A stretch of 64,000 bases of DNA from contig JAGZQO010000002.1 of NCBI GenBank assembly GCA_018382125.1, positions 1-64,000 on the forward strand, read 5' to 3'. Below are positions 16,905 to 27,300 of the stretch, one piece after another; the stretch's first letter is position 1, and each line of letters begins with the position of its first letter. Both the position numbers and the translations under genes were made by a program. The notes under the pieces are model-generated. The model saw only the letters and a program-made list of their open reading frames with translations, was not told the DNA's origin and made no database searches. Source of the DNA: Collinsella sp. GTDB taxonomy: Bacteria > Actinomycetota > Coriobacteriia > Coriobacteriales > Coriobacteriaceae.

Positions 16905-17786
16905 CTACACCTTCTCGGGGACGTACTTGCCCAAGAGGCCGGCAGGCTTGACGAGCAGGACGATGATCAAAACACCAAAGACGATGGAGTTGGCAAGGCT
17001 CGTGGAAATGTAAGCCTGCGCCATCGCCTCGATGATGCCGATGAGAATGCCGCCGACAAAGGCACCGGGGATGGAGCCGATGCCGCCGAAAACGGCAGCG
17101 TCGAAGGCCTTGATGCCAGGCATGGCGCCCGTGGTGGGCTGCAGGACCGGCGAGTAGGAGCACAGGAGCACACCGGCGATGGCGGCAAGGGCGGAGCCGA
17201 TGGCAAACGTCATCGAAATAGTGCGGTTGACGTTGATGCCCATGAGCTGAGCGGCGGCCTTGTCCTCGGACACGGCGCGCATGGCTTTGCCCATCTTGGT
17301 CTTACCTGTAAAGAACATCAGGCCGGCCATGATAACCAGGCAGGCGACGATGGTGACGAGCGAGACTGCGCTTACATTGAACTTGGCCAAGAACTCCGGC
17401 ACCTGGAAGGTGACGAGCGAAGTGAAGTTCTTGGGCGTGGCGCCCCACAGAAGCTGCGCGGCATTCTGCAGGAAGTAGGACACGCCGATGGCCGTGATCA
17501 GAACGGCCAGCGGGCCCGCCTGACGCAGCGGCTTGTATGCCAGACCCTCGATGAGAACACCGAGAACGGTACAGACCACACAAGAGAGAATTACAGATGC
17601 CCAGCCCGGGAGGCCGAGATACGACGTGGCGCAGAACGAGACATAGGCACCGACCATGATGACGTCGCCGTGAGCGAAGTTCAGCATCTTGGCGATACCG
17701 TAGACCATGGTGTAGCCCAACGCGATGATGGCGTAGACGCTGCCCATGGACAGGCCGTTGACCAGGTATTGGATAAAGACCGTCAT
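16905..17786 (-). CDS. livH: Branched-chain amino acid ABC transporter permease LivH
   Basis: This 293-residue membrane permease begins with QYLVNGLSMGSVYAIIALGY, the classical LivH opening, followed by MVYGIAKMLNFAHGD and a C-terminal AAVFGGIGSIPGAFVGG. It has about eight hydrophobic segments. An upstream in-frame extension to 17879 was rejected because the ATG at 17786 has GGGGGATG before it and begins the family's conserved sequence. It is the first permease gene after the binding-protein gene, about 140 bp away. Confidence 0.94.
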   Translation of the reverse strand: MTVFIQYLVNGLSMGSVYAIIALGYTMVYGIAKMLNFAHGDVIMVGAYVSFCATSYLGLPGWASVILSCVVCTVLGVLIEGLAYKPLRQAGPLAVLITAIGVSYFLQNAAQLLWGATPKNFTSLVTFQVPEFLAKFNVSAVSLVTIVACLVIMAGLMFFTGKTKMGKAMRAVSEDKAAAQLMGINVNRTISMTFAIGSALAAIAGVLLCSYSPVLQPTTGAMPGIKAFDAAVFGGIGSIPGAFVGGILIGIIEAMAQAYISTSLANSIVFGVLIIVLLVKPAGLLGKYVPEKV

Positions 17787-17925
17787 GTTCCACATCCCCC
17801 TTTCGAATAGGTTTCCAGTTGATGTATGAAACAGGGACGTTACATCGTCCCTAGATACCAAGCAAGCAGGGAAGGCCAAAACCTCCCCTGCTTGGGATCA
17901 AAACCGCTCTATGTAAGGCGGCCTA

Positions 17926-19113
17926 TTAGGCCTGTACGTACTTGCCGTCGGTGATGACGTACGCCGTGGGCTCCTTCTGGACCTGGCCCTTATCGTTCCA
18001 GGTGAGCTTGCCGGTCAGACCGTCAACGGTAATCTTGAGCATAGCCTTGGGCAGCTTCTCGGCGACCTCGGTCGGGTCGGCGTCGACACCAAGACCGGCC
18101 TCCTTGAGGGCCTCGGCCACCGCGTGCACGCCGTCGTAGGCGTCAGCGGCAAACTGGTCGGGGGTATCGCCGTACTTATCCTTGTAAGCGTTGACGAAGT
18201 CGGCGTTCTTCTCGTCGTCGGCGGAGAACGGGGTCATGAGCAGCAGACCCTCGGCAAGAGAGGTGTCGAAGCCCTCAACGCCCAGGATGCCGTCCATGCC
18301 GTCGCAGCCCATCATCTTGACGTCGTAGCCCATGTCCTTGGCGTTCTTGAGCAGGACGGACGCCGGCGTGTAGTAGATCGGCGCAAAGATCATGGTGGCG
18401 CCGGCCTGCTTGGCCTTGGTCAGCTGGTTGGTAAAGCTCGTGGCGGAGTCGTCCTTAAAGGTCTCCTCGTCAACAACCTCGAGCTTGGACTCAGCGGCCT
18501 GGGCCTTAAAGGAATCCGCGATGCCCGAAGAATAGGCGTCGCCGGAGTTATAGAACAGCACGAACTTCTCGTCCGCATACTTCTGCGCCAGGAACTTGGC
18601 AGCGTTGACACCCTGGTTGGGGTCGGTGAAGCAAACCTGGAAGACGCAATCCTTGCCGTCGGTGACGTCCTCGGAGGACGCGGACGGGGTGATCATGAAT
18701 GTCTTGGGGTCGTTACCGCACTCGGCGGCAACGGCAACCGACGCACCCGTGGTGGTCGGACCGACGAGGGCCTGCATGCCCCAGTCGAGCAGGGTGTTGA
18801 AGGCGTTGACGGCCTTCTCGCCATCGGCCTGGTCATCCTCGGCCTTGCTGGCAAGCGGCAGCTCCTTGGTCGAGAAATCCTTGCAGCCAAGCTCGACACC
18901 CTGGGTAACGGACTTGCCGTAGGACGCGTTGGCGCCGGTCAGCGGGCCGATAGTGCCGATCTTAAACGAAGCGTCGCTCGAAGCGGAACCGCTGTCGCCG
19001 CCGTTGGAGGAGCAGCCAGCTAGAATGGACATCGCCCCCAGACCTGCTGCGCTCGCGATAACGCTCCTGCGATTCATAACAGGGTTCAATGACTTACCGG
19101 TGAGGCTCGACAT
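17926..19113 (-). CDS. Branched-chain amino acid-binding lipoprotein (LivJ/LivK type)
   Basis: This 395-residue periplasmic-binding-type protein has a lipoprotein signal: a positively charged start (MNRRS), a hydrophobic stretch and the lipobox LAGC with Cys34 as the lipid site. It continues with FKIGTIGPLTGANASYGKSVTQGVELG, the Leu/Ile/Val-binding family entry. It should sit on the outer face of the membrane and deliver amino acids to LivHM. GAGGAGAG precedes the ATG at 19113; the Met at residue 13 is a possible later start. An AT-rich, probably promoter-bearing stretch lies upstream. It heads the liv operon. Confidence 0.93.
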   Translation of the reverse strand: MSSLTGKSLNPVMNRRSVIASAAGLGAMSILAGCSSNGGDSGSASSDASFKIGTIGPLTGANASYGKSVTQGVELGCKDFSTKELPLASKAEDDQADGEKAVNAFNTLLDWGMQALVGPTTTGASVAVAAECGNDPKTFMITPSASSEDVTDGKDCVFQVCFTDPNQGVNAAKFLAQKYADEKFVLFYNSGDAYSSGIADSFKAQAAESKLEVVDEETFKDDSATSFTNQLTKAKQAGATMIFAPIYYTPASVLLKNAKDMGYDVKMMGCDGMDGILGVEGFDTSLAEGLLLMTPFSADDEKNADFVNAYKDKYGDTPDQFAADAYDGVHAVAEALKEAGLGVDADPTEVAEKLPKAMLKITVDGLTGKLTWNDKGQVQKEPTAYVITDGKYVQA

Positions 19114-19384
19114 GCGGCTCTCCTCTCAAATCTCGTCGGGTTTTGGTTACCCGACAGGCCATCCTTCGCCGTGTTCGGCGTTCGCAAAATAGTAGACGCT
19201 TTAGTTGAGAAAAGTGGCGATTATTTCAACTTTTCTTTTGTTTTGTCCGTTTATCCATAGTTATGCGTATTTCTATTGGTTTATGCAGTTTAGCCACTTT
19301 ATTGTGTAAAAGTAATGTTTCCATTCTGTTACAGGCGTCCCCGCCCTGATTAAAACGGCCTCACCGGTAGCGCTTTATGCGCAC

Positions 19385-19580
19385 TTAGGCGGCGATGTAC
19401 TTGCCGTCCTGGATCACATAGGCTGTCCATGCCGTCGACACCCATTAGTGTCATGTCGTAGCTCATGTCCTTGGCGTTCTTGAGCAAAACGGACGCTGGG
19501 GTGTAATAGATCGGGGCAAAAATAAGCGTGGCTCCGACAAGGAAACTCCTGCGGTTAAGTACGTTGTTGATGCTAAACAT
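19385..19580 (-). pseudogene. Remnant of a second Liv-type binding-protein gene
   Basis: Three pieces of a binding-protein gene are joined here. A new signal-like start (MFSINNVLNRRSFLVG) runs into an internal segment nearly identical to the neighbour (IFAPIYYTPASVLLKNAKDM). After MDGVD-like sequence a frame change leads to AYVIQDGKYIAA and a stop, matching the neighbour's C-terminus AYVITDGKYVQA. About 300 codons are missing in two internal deletions. Without the frame change the reading runs on for a 76-residue nonsense product. It is best read as a decayed tandem paralogue. Confidence 0.85.
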
Positions 19581-19831
19581 GGTGTCCCCCTTTTTCGCTG
19601 GCCGCAGCGCGGCCGTCTTGCGGTACGGGGCAAACCTTATGGCGCAAACGTTGACAGTTTGTTACGGAGTTCCGTTTGTAGCGAGCATGTTTCCAATGTT
19701 TCCGCAGCGTTTCGGGGGTGCCGTTTTGTGCGACTCCTGTTGCCTGGCGAGCACGCGCCCTCGGTTCACGCTAGAATGCACTCAACCTTTAAGCGGTTAA
19801 TCCATCCATAAGATGCACGAAGGAGCTATCT

Positions 19832-21175
19832 ATGAGCGAACCCCTGCGCACCGTGAACGTCGGTCTGATCGGTCTGGGAACCGTCGGCGGCGGCGTGGCC
19901 CGTCTGATCAACAGCCACCACGATGAGTACCTGGCAGCCTACGGCATCGACCTTAAGCTGACCCGCGCCTGCGCGCTTGCTTGGGAGCAGGCCGAGGCGG
20001 CAGGCATTGAGCGCGAGGCCTTTACGAGTGACTGGCACGATGTCGTCAGCGACCCCGCCGTCGACATCGTCGTCGAGCTGATCGGCGGTGAGCATCCCGC
20101 AACCGAGATCTTCACCACTGCCTTCGAGAACGGCAAGCATGTCGTCTCTGCCAACAAGGCCCTGCTGGGCCGTCATGTCGAGACGCTCGCCGAGAAGGCG
20201 CGCGCGTGCGGCGTGCAGATTAAGTGCGAGGCCAGCTGCGGCGGCGGCATCCCCATCGTGAGCACGCTCGAGCACGACCTGGTGGGCAACAAGATCCTGA
20301 CCATCGCCGGCATTCTCAACGGTACCACCAACTATATCCTGTCGCGCATGGACGCCGAGGGCGCCGATTACGCCGACGTGCTTGCCGACGCGCAGGCCAA
20401 GGGCTATGCCGAGGCCGACCCGTCCGCCGACGTCGACGGCTTCGATGCCGCCAGCAAGACGGCCATCCTCGCCTCCATCGGCTTTGGCACCCGCGTTACC
20501 ACCGACGATGTGTACCAGCAGGGTATCCGTACCATCGGTGCCGAGGACATCGCCCAAGCCCGCGAGCTCGGCTACACCATTAAGCTGCTCGGTATCGCCC
20601 GCAACACCGACACCGGTGTCGACGTCCGTGTGCATCCCACGCTGATTCCCGCCGACCATATGCTTGCCAAGGTCAACGGCGCCATGAACGCTGCCTACGT
20701 GGTAGGCGACGCCGTAGGCGAGACCATGTTCTACGGTGCCGGCGCAGGCTCCTTCCCCACCGCGAGCGCCGTCGTGGGCGATATCCTGTCGCTCTCCGAG
20801 CAGATCAGCCGCGGCGTGGCTCCGCTGCCCGAGATTGAGCCCTATGGCCACAACCTCGCCTTTAAGCCCATGGACGAGCTCCAGACCAAGTACTATGTGC
20901 GCCTGAAGGTCGCCGACCGCGTGGGTGCCCTGTCCGAGACGGTCGACATCTTTGCCAAGCACAACATCTCGATCTCGCTCATCAACCAGGTCGAAGACGG
21001 CAAGTCGGGCGTCAGCGATGCCTGTTCGGTCATCTTCCTGACGCACCGCGCGCTCGAGAAGGACGTCCAGGCTGCCGCTGCCGAGCTTACCAGCGTCGAC
21101 TGCGTGGCCGAGGTCGCCAACGTCCTGCGCATCGAGGACGTTGAGGCTTGGACCGAAGGCGTCATGGCGAACTAG
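19832..21175 (+). CDS. hom: Homoserine dehydrogenase
   Basis: This 447-residue enzyme reduces aspartate semialdehyde to homoserine, the branch point to threonine, methionine and isoleucine. It has an NAD(P)-binding start GLIGLGTVGGGV, the ANKALL segment, the catalytic-domain signature GILNGTTNYIL with following EADPSADVDGFDAASK, and a C-terminal ACT domain (VRLKVADRVGALSETVDIFAKHNIS) for threonine feedback. GGAG precedes the ATG. A terminator follows, so it looks monocistronic. Confidence 0.97.
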   Translation: MSEPLRTVNVGLIGLGTVGGGVARLINSHHDEYLAAYGIDLKLTRACALAWEQAEAAGIEREAFTSDWHDVVSDPAVDIVVELIGGEHPATEIFTTAFENGKHVVSANKALLGRHVETLAEKARACGVQIKCEASCGGGIPIVSTLEHDLVGNKILTIAGILNGTTNYILSRMDAEGADYADVLADAQAKGYAEADPSADVDGFDAASKTAILASIGFGTRVTTDDVYQQGIRTIGAEDIAQARELGYTIKLLGIARNTDTGVDVRVHPTLIPADHMLAKVNGAMNAAYVVGDAVGETMFYGAGAGSFPTASAVVGDILSLSEQISRGVAPLPEIEPYGHNLAFKPMDELQTKYYVRLKVADRVGALSETVDIFAKHNISISLINQVEDGKSGVSDACSVIFLTHRALEKDVQAAAAELTSVDCVAEVANVLRIEDVEAWTEGVMAN

Positions 21176-21209
21176 TTCGGTTTACACCCCACAACGCATT
21201 TGCTCGAAG

Positions 21210-21243
21210 GGCTCCCGTCCGATGTGGGATGGGAGCCTTTTTG
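21210..21243 (+). terminator. Terminator of hom
   Basis: An 11-bp stem GGCTCCCGTCC/GGATGGGAGCC with one G-T pair is followed by TTTTTG, 35 bases after the stop codon. Confidence 0.88.
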
Positions 21244-21391
21244 TCTCCTGCCCTAAGCACAACGACAGGGCACATTTGCGCGAGCCGCTCATCGGTAACG
21301 CGGGCTACCGTTCACCGATATGCAAACACGGCCGATTCCGGTTACGGCTACGCTGTGCTGCGAATGTCCGCCCGCGATGAGAGGAAATACC

Positions 21392-22141
21392 ATGTTGCTC
21401 GAGGGCAAGAAAGCAATCATCACCGGAGGCACGCGCGGTATCGGCTATGCCATCGCCTGCCGTTTTATCGAGGAGGGCGCCTCCGTCACTGTCTTTGGCT
21501 CGCGTCAAGAGACCGCCGATGCGGCCGTTGAGAAGCTGGCAGCCGCCTATCCCGACGCCAAGGTCTGGGGCCGCTCCTGCGACCTCACCTCACTCGAGGC
21601 CGTGACCGAGGCCTTTACCCAGGCTGCATCCGACATGGGCGGCTTGGACACGGTCGTCAACAATGCCGGTATCTCCCAGCGTTCACCCCTCTTGGACTAC
21701 ACGGCCGAGGAGTTCGCAAAGGTCATGGACCTTAACGTCGTCGCCGTCTTTAATGGCCACCAGGCTGCCGCCAAGATCATGACCGAGGCCGGCCACGGCG
21801 GCACCATCACTACCACAAGCTCGATGGTCGCCAAGTACGGCCAGCCCTCCGGCGTCGGTTACCCCACGTCCAAATTTGCCGTCAACGGCATGGTCCAGTC
21901 GCTCTCGCGCGAGCTTGCTCCCATGGGCATCCGCGTCAACGCCGTTGCCCCCGGCGTGACTAAGACCGACATGGTCGCCAACCTGCCCGAAGAGGTCATC
22001 AAGCCCATCATCGCCACCATTCCGCTGGGTCGCATGGGCGAGCCCGAGGATGTCGCCAACGCCTTTGTTTTCCTGGCGAGCGACATGTCCTCCTATGTCA
22101 CGGGCGCCGTGCTCCCCGTCGACGGAGCCGCCCGCTCCTAA
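21392..22141 (+). CDS. SDR-family oxidoreductase (FabG-like)
   Basis: This 249-residue short-chain dehydrogenase/reductase has the cofactor motif TGGTRGIG (11-18), the NNAG motif, a catalytic Ser in TTSSMV, and Tyr157/Lys161 in YPTSK. The C-terminus LPVDGAARS is typical. It resembles 3-oxoacyl-ACP reductases, but no other fatty-acid genes are near, so a different carbonyl substrate such as a sugar or steroid is equally possible. The ATG at 21392 has GAGAGG upstream; an extension to 21320 is unsupported. A strong bidirectional hairpin follows. Confidence 0.88.
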   Translation: MLLEGKKAIITGGTRGIGYAIACRFIEEGASVTVFGSRQETADAAVEKLAAAYPDAKVWGRSCDLTSLEAVTEAFTQAASDMGGLDTVVNNAGISQRSPLLDYTAEEFAKVMDLNVVAVFNGHQAAAKIMTEAGHGGTITTTSSMVAKYGQPSGVGYPTSKFAVNGMVQSLSRELAPMGIRVNAVAPGVTKTDMVANLPEEVIKPIIATIPLGRMGEPEDVANAFVFLASDMSSYVTGAVLPVDGAARS

Positions 22142-22185
22142 AGGTCGAAAGTTTCGGCTTCGAACCTCAACGGAGCTCAACGCAA

Positions 22186-22231
22186 AAGGCGCGCTGCCTG
22201 CATCAACCGCAGGCAGCGCGCCTTGTTCTGT
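22186..22231. terminator. Strong terminator after the SDR gene
   Basis: A perfect 16-bp stem AAGGCGCGCTGCCTGC (22186-22201) with its complement (22209-22224) and a seven-base loop is followed by TGTTCTGTTT. A short A-run on the left could let it act on the other strand too. Confidence 0.85.
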
Positions 22232-22238
22232 TTGTAAG

Positions 22239-22595
22239 GGAAACTGCGTCCCGGCATTTCAGCCCAAAACGGGACGCAGTTTCCCTCAGGGCCTTCTTTC
22301 GGAAACTATGTCCCATTCTGGGCGCGGATTCTGGGGCGCGCTTTCCGCAACGAGCCTCTCGCGGAAACTTGTATCCCACTCTGGGCGACCATTCCGGGAC
22401 ACGGTTTCCCCAAGGCCTTTGTTTAGGAAAGCGCATCCCATTTTGAACCTTCAGACTGGGACGCGCTTTCCGGCAGGGGTCCAAAGCGGAAACTGCATCC
22501 CGCCCTGAGCGTCCATTCTGGGATGTGGTTTCCCGATGGGGGCCGATGCGGAAACTGCATCCCGTTTCGGGTCTTTAAAGCGGTCCCCGGCTTCC
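22239..22595. repeat. Six-unit tandem array of 62-bp palindromes
   Basis: Units begin at 22239, 22301, 22363, 22426, 22488 and 22550 (spacing 62, 62, 63, 62, 62). Each has a 14-base left arm (consensus GGAAACTGCATCCC), an 18-base loop, a 14-base right arm in inverse orientation and a 16-base spacer. Unit 1 arms pair perfectly, unit 4 has one mismatch, and the sixth is degenerate. The loops share a loose CATTCT/TCTGGGCG theme. The result is the same motif in alternating orientation about every 31 bases, or three helical turns. The array fills the gap between the convergent SDR and antiporter genes. It matches no repeat class I can name and resembles REP/BIME-type structures only in general form. 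Confidence 0.9.
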
Positions 22596-22610
22596 CCGAG
22601 AGAGTATCGA

Positions 22611-24173
22611 CTACTTACCGTCGTCGTCCTCGGCTTCTTCTCTTGCATAGAGCTCCAGCATGCGGCGGCGGTATTCGCGTACGGCGAGCTTGGCGCGCTC
22701 CAGGCGGCGACGCTCGCGCTGGGTCAGCTCGGACGGGTCGACCTCGTCTCCATAGGTCTTATCGGCAAGCAGGTGCGCCGCGTCCACGATGCGGGCATCG
22801 ATGTGGCCGCTCGCCGCCTCGGCAGAAAGACGCTCGGCAATCGTATCGAGCGTAGGCAGGCCCTCGAATACGCGACCATGGCCATGCGAGGTCAGCAGCT
22901 CGTGCTCGCGCGCGAGCAAGCTCGCTAGGTCGTGGTGAGCGCGCAGGATGTCGAGCGCATCGGATGGATGCTCGGCAACCTCTGCCACGGCGGCGACCGG
23001 TGCGGCGTCGACCACGCGGTAGAAGAGCTGCGCGAGCAATGGCATCAAGAACACCGTGATGGCGCCGGCGGCAACCATAACCGACGCGATGTCTTGCGAC
23101 AGCGCACCCGCGTTGACGGCAACGCTCGTCACGGCAACGATGATCGGCAGCGCCGTGGTGCAGTAGAGCGCCACGGTGATGCGGCCATACGCCGAGACAT
23201 CGCGCGTCGCGGGACAAATGCTCATAGAGATAAGAATGGGCACGGCACGAATAATCAACAACGCCACGATAAAGCCCGCGAGCAAGCCCGGGCGCGACGC
23301 CACGGCCGTCAGGTCGATCTTTGCGCCCGATACGGTAAAGAACACCGGAATCAAAAAGCCGTAGGCCAGGCCGTCGAGCTTGGTCTCGAGCGTATGGTTG
23401 CCCTCGGGGATGATATAGCGCAGGACAAAGCCGGCGGCAAAAGAACCCAACACGATGTCGAGATCAAAGACGGCCGAGAACGCCACGAGCGTGACCAGGA
23501 TGAGCACCGTCAGGCGCACGAAGGTCTGCGACGTGGTATCGGCACGTTCCTCGACAAACGCAAAGAAGCGGCTGCCGACGCGCTTGGAGCGGCTTGGAAC
23601 CACGGCCAGCAACACGCAAACCACCGCAAACAAGCCAAGGATTACGAGCGTTTGGATGCCAGTGCGGGCAGACAGCAACACCGACATAGCAAGCACAGGT
23701 CCAAGTTCGCCCCAGGTGCCATACGCGAGAATCGAGTCGCCCACACGCGTGCCAGTGAGCGAGCGCTCACGCATGATGGGCACGAGTGTGCCGAGCGCCG
23801 TCGAAGTAAGGGCAAGCGTCACGGCGATACCGTCGAAATGGCTGACCGAGAACCACGGGGTAAAGCGCACGGCAAGCCAGGCGATACAAAATGTGACAAC
23901 CCACGTGGCCATACCGTAGCGCCCCTCGACGCCCGTGATGTTCTTGGGATCGATCTCAAAGCCGGCAAGCAGGAACAAAAATGCCAGACCGAGCTCTGAC
24001 ACGAGCGAGACCTCGGCATCTACATGGATGACGCCGAGCATATGTGGGCCCAGCACCGCGCCGAACACGAGCAAAAAGACCGTTTCGGGAACGGGTTTTC
24101 CAGGAATCGCCGAGGCGATGAAGGGGCTTGCAAAGGCCACGAGTGCGATGATGGCGAGCGAAACGAATGCCAT
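22611..24173 (-). CDS. Cation:proton antiporter, CPA2 (Na+/H+ exchanger) family
   Basis: This 520-residue protein has about twelve to thirteen hydrophobic segments forming a Na+/H+ exchanger domain (residues about 5-395), including PETVFLLVFGAVLGPHMLG, FLLAGFEIDPKNI and TSTALGTLVPIM. A soluble tail of about 110 residues follows, rich in Glu and Arg. There is no recognisable TrkA_N/RCK domain, so potassium-gated control of the KefB kind is not supported. It probably exchanges Na+ or K+ for protons. Its 3' end abuts the palindrome array, 16 bases away. Confidence 0.88.
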   Translation of the reverse strand: MAFVSLAIIALVAFASPFIASAIPGKPVPETVFLLVFGAVLGPHMLGVIHVDAEVSLVSELGLAFLFLLAGFEIDPKNITGVEGRYGMATWVVTFCIAWLAVRFTPWFSVSHFDGIAVTLALTSTALGTLVPIMRERSLTGTRVGDSILAYGTWGELGPVLAMSVLLSARTGIQTLVILGLFAVVCVLLAVVPSRSKRVGSRFFAFVEERADTTSQTFVRLTVLILVTLVAFSAVFDLDIVLGSFAAGFVLRYIIPEGNHTLETKLDGLAYGFLIPVFFTVSGAKIDLTAVASRPGLLAGFIVALLIIRAVPILISMSICPATRDVSAYGRITVALYCTTALPIIVAVTSVAVNAGALSQDIASVMVAAGAITVFLMPLLAQLFYRVVDAAPVAAVAEVAEHPSDALDILRAHHDLASLLAREHELLTSHGHGRVFEGLPTLDTIAERLSAEAASGHIDARIVDAAHLLADKTYGDEVDPSELTQRERRRLERAKLAVREYRRRMLELYAREEAEDDDGK

Positions 24174-24357
24174 GTGATGCCTTTCTCTTGTTTGCGCTTC
24201 ACTGTAGCACCCTCGCCGTCCTCAACGCGCCGCGAGCTGTCGTATCATAGTGAGGTTTACAAACATGTGGCTCAAGGCGACCGCAGGGCAGGCCCCGCAA
24301 ACCGACCGCTGCCGCATACCGTACCGTACGCCCAACCGATCAGGAAGGCAGGAACCA

Positions 24358-27300
24358 ATGGTCTCTCGTATCTACGTGGAGAAGAAACCCGGGTTCGACG
24401 TCGAGGCTCAGCAGCTCAAGGGCGAGCTGACCGAGATTCTCGGCATCAAGGGCATCGAGGCCCTGAGGATCATCAACCGCTACGACGTCGAGGGCATCGA
24501 CGAGGAGCTTTTCCGCTCCTGCGTGCCGACCGTCTTTAGCGAGCCCCAGGTCGATGTGACCTACGACGAGCTCCCCGCAAGCGATGGCGCCGTCTTTGCC
24601 GTCGAATTCCTGCCTGGCCAGTTTGACCAGCGCGCCGACTCCGCCAGCGAGTGCGTGCAGCTCATCAGCCAGGGCGAGCGCCCCGCCGTGCGCTCCGCCA
24701 AGGTCTATATGATCTCGGGCAACTTGGACGAGGCCGCCATCAAGGCCATCAAGCACTACGTGGTGAACCCCGTCGAGGCGCGCATCGCCTCGCTCGACCT
24801 GCCCGAGACGCTGCATGTGGAGACCCCCGAGCCCCAGCCCGTCGAGGTGCTCGACGGCTTCCGCGAGCTTGACGAGGCAGGCCTTGCCGCCTTTATTTCC
24901 GAGCGCGGTCTTGCCATGGACGAGGCGGACATCGCTTTCTGCCAGCAGTACTTCCGCGATGAGGATCGCGACCCCACCATCACCGAGATCCGCGTGATCG
25001 ACACGTACTGGTCCGACCACTGCCGCCACACCACCTTCGGCACCGTCCTAGACGACGTGACGATCGACGACGCCGTGGTGCAGCAGGCCTTCGACCGCTA
25101 CATGGAGATGCGCCACGAACTCGGTCGCGACGCCAAGCCCGTCTGCCTCATGGACATGGGCACCATCGGCGCCAAGTACCTCAAGAAGACCGGCGTCATG
25201 ACCGATGTCGACGAGTCCGAGGAGATCAACGCCTGCACCGTCAAGGTGAAGGTCGATGTCGACGGCGAGGACCAGGACTGGCTGTTCCTGTTTAAGAACG
25301 AGACCCACAACCACCCGACCGAGATCGAGCCCTTCGGCGGTGCCGCCACCTGCGTGGGCGGCGCCATCCGCGACCCGCTCTCGGGCCGCAGCTACGTGTA
25401 CCAGGCCATGCGCGTCACCGGCGCCGGCGACCCCACCGTCCCGGTTTCCGAGACGCTCGAGGGCAAGCTGCCGCAGCGCAAGCTCGTAACCACCGCTGCC
25501 GCCGGCTACTCCAGCTACGGTAACCAGATCGGCCTTGCCACCGGCCAGGTCAACGAGCTCTATCACCCCGGCTACGTGGCCAAGCGCATGGAGGTCGGCG
25601 CCGTCGTGGGCGCTACCCCGGCAAACCACGTGCGTCGCGAGTGCCCCGCCCCCACCGACAAAATCATCCTGCTGGGCGATCGCACCGGCCGTGACGGCAT
25701 CGGCGGTGCCACCGGCTCATCCAAAACCCAGAACACCGAGTCCATCGAGACCTCGGGCGCCGAGGTCCAGAAGGGCAACGCCCCGGTCGAGCGCAAGCTG
25801 CAGCGTCTGTTCCGCCGCGGCGACGCCTGCCGCCTGATCAAGCGCTGCAACGACTTTGGCGCCGGCGGCGTCTCGGTCGCCGTGGGCGAACTTGCCGACG
25901 GCCTGTATGTCGACCTGGACACCGTGACTAAGAAGTACGACGGCCTGGACGGCACCGAGCTCGCCATCTCCGAGTCCCAGGAGCGTATGGCCTGCGCCGT
26001 CGCCGACGGTGACGTCGAGGAGTTTATGGGCTACGCCGCCGAGGAGAACCTCGAGGCGACCGTTATCGCCGAGGTTACCGCCGAGCCGCGCATGCGCATG
26101 GCCTGGAACGGTGTCGCCATCGTCGACCTATCCCGCGAGTTCCTCAACTCCAACGGTGCACCCAAGCACCAGGTCGCCCACGTGTGCGCCCGCAGCGTGT
26201 GGCAGCCCAGCTGGGCCGGCACCACGCTTGCCGAGCGCATGACCTCGCTTGTCACCGACCTCAACGTCGCCTCCAACAAGGGCCTGTCCGAGCGCTTCGA
26301 CTCCACCATCGGCGCCGCGACCGTGCTTATGCCTTTTGGCGGCAAGACGCAGCTCACCCCGAGCTCGGCCATGGTCGCCAAGTTCCCCGTGGACGGCGAG
26401 ACCACCACGGCAAGCGCCATGGCATGGGGCTTCAACCCCTACCTGATGGAGGCCGACCAGTTTGCTGGCGCCTACCTGTCCGTGGTCGAGTCCATCGCCA
26501 AGCTCGTGGCCGCCGGCTTTGAGCACAAGCGCGCCTACCTCTCCTTCCAGGAGTACTTCGAGCGCCTGCGCACCGAGGCCGAGCGTTGGGGCAAGCCCAT
26601 GGCAGCCGTCCTGGGCGCCCTTATGGCCCAGGTCGATCTGGGTGCCGGCGCCATCGGCGGCAAGGACTCTATGAGCGGCTCGTTTGAGGACGAGACCGGT
26701 GAGCTCAACGTTCCTCCGACCCTGATCAGCTTCGCTGTTGCCGTGGGTAAGGCCGCCCGCGCCGTCTCGCCCGAGTTCAAGGGTCTGACGCATCGCGTCG
26801 TGCGCATCGCCCCCGCCACCTATGGTGAGGACTACCGCCCCGAGGCCCAGCAGCTGCTCGCCGCGTTTGACGCCGTCGAGGCGCTCACTGCTACCGGCGA
26901 CGCCCTGGCCGTCTCCACGCCCGGCTACGGCTGCGGCGCCGAGAGCCTCTTCAAGATGTGCGTCGGCAACCAGATCGGCATCGAACTTGCCGAGGACGTG
27001 GACGTGGAGAGCCTCTTCACCCCGCTCTACGGCAGCTTTATCGTCGAGCTCGCCGAGGATGCCGAGCTGCCCGAGGTCGCCGACGGCGTTGTCGTCGAGC
27101 CCCTGGGCACCACCGTCGAGGGCTATGTCATCGACACCGGCTCCGAGGTCATCGAGCTCGCCGAGCTCCAGGAGGCCTGGGAGAGCGGCATCGAGGGCGT
27201 CTTCGCCTACCGCAGCGTCGGCGAGACCCCCGAGGTCGAGACCATCGACTTCCGTGCCAAGGATATCCACGTGTACGGCGGCGCCAAGATCGCCCGCCCG

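Noticed and set aside
15534..17810. A 758-codon plus-strand frame opposite the liv operon
   Set aside because: It runs antisense to livG, livM and livH, which have strong family motifs, and its His/Asp/Gly-rich sequence is typical of a shadow frame in high-GC DNA.
19620..19690. Plus-strand TTGACA as the -35 of hom
   Set aside because: No acceptable -10 lies 16-18 bases downstream. A TAGAAT at 19772-19777 is a better -10 but lacks a good -35.
22203..22484. A 93-codon reading frame on the minus strand through the palindrome array
   Set aside because: It is explained by the 62-bp repeat units lying in one frame. No ribosome binding site or family-like sequence was seen.
22239..22595. CRISPR array
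   Set aside because: Repeats alternate in orientation with 18- and 16-base intervals that vary only modestly, and no cas gene is present.
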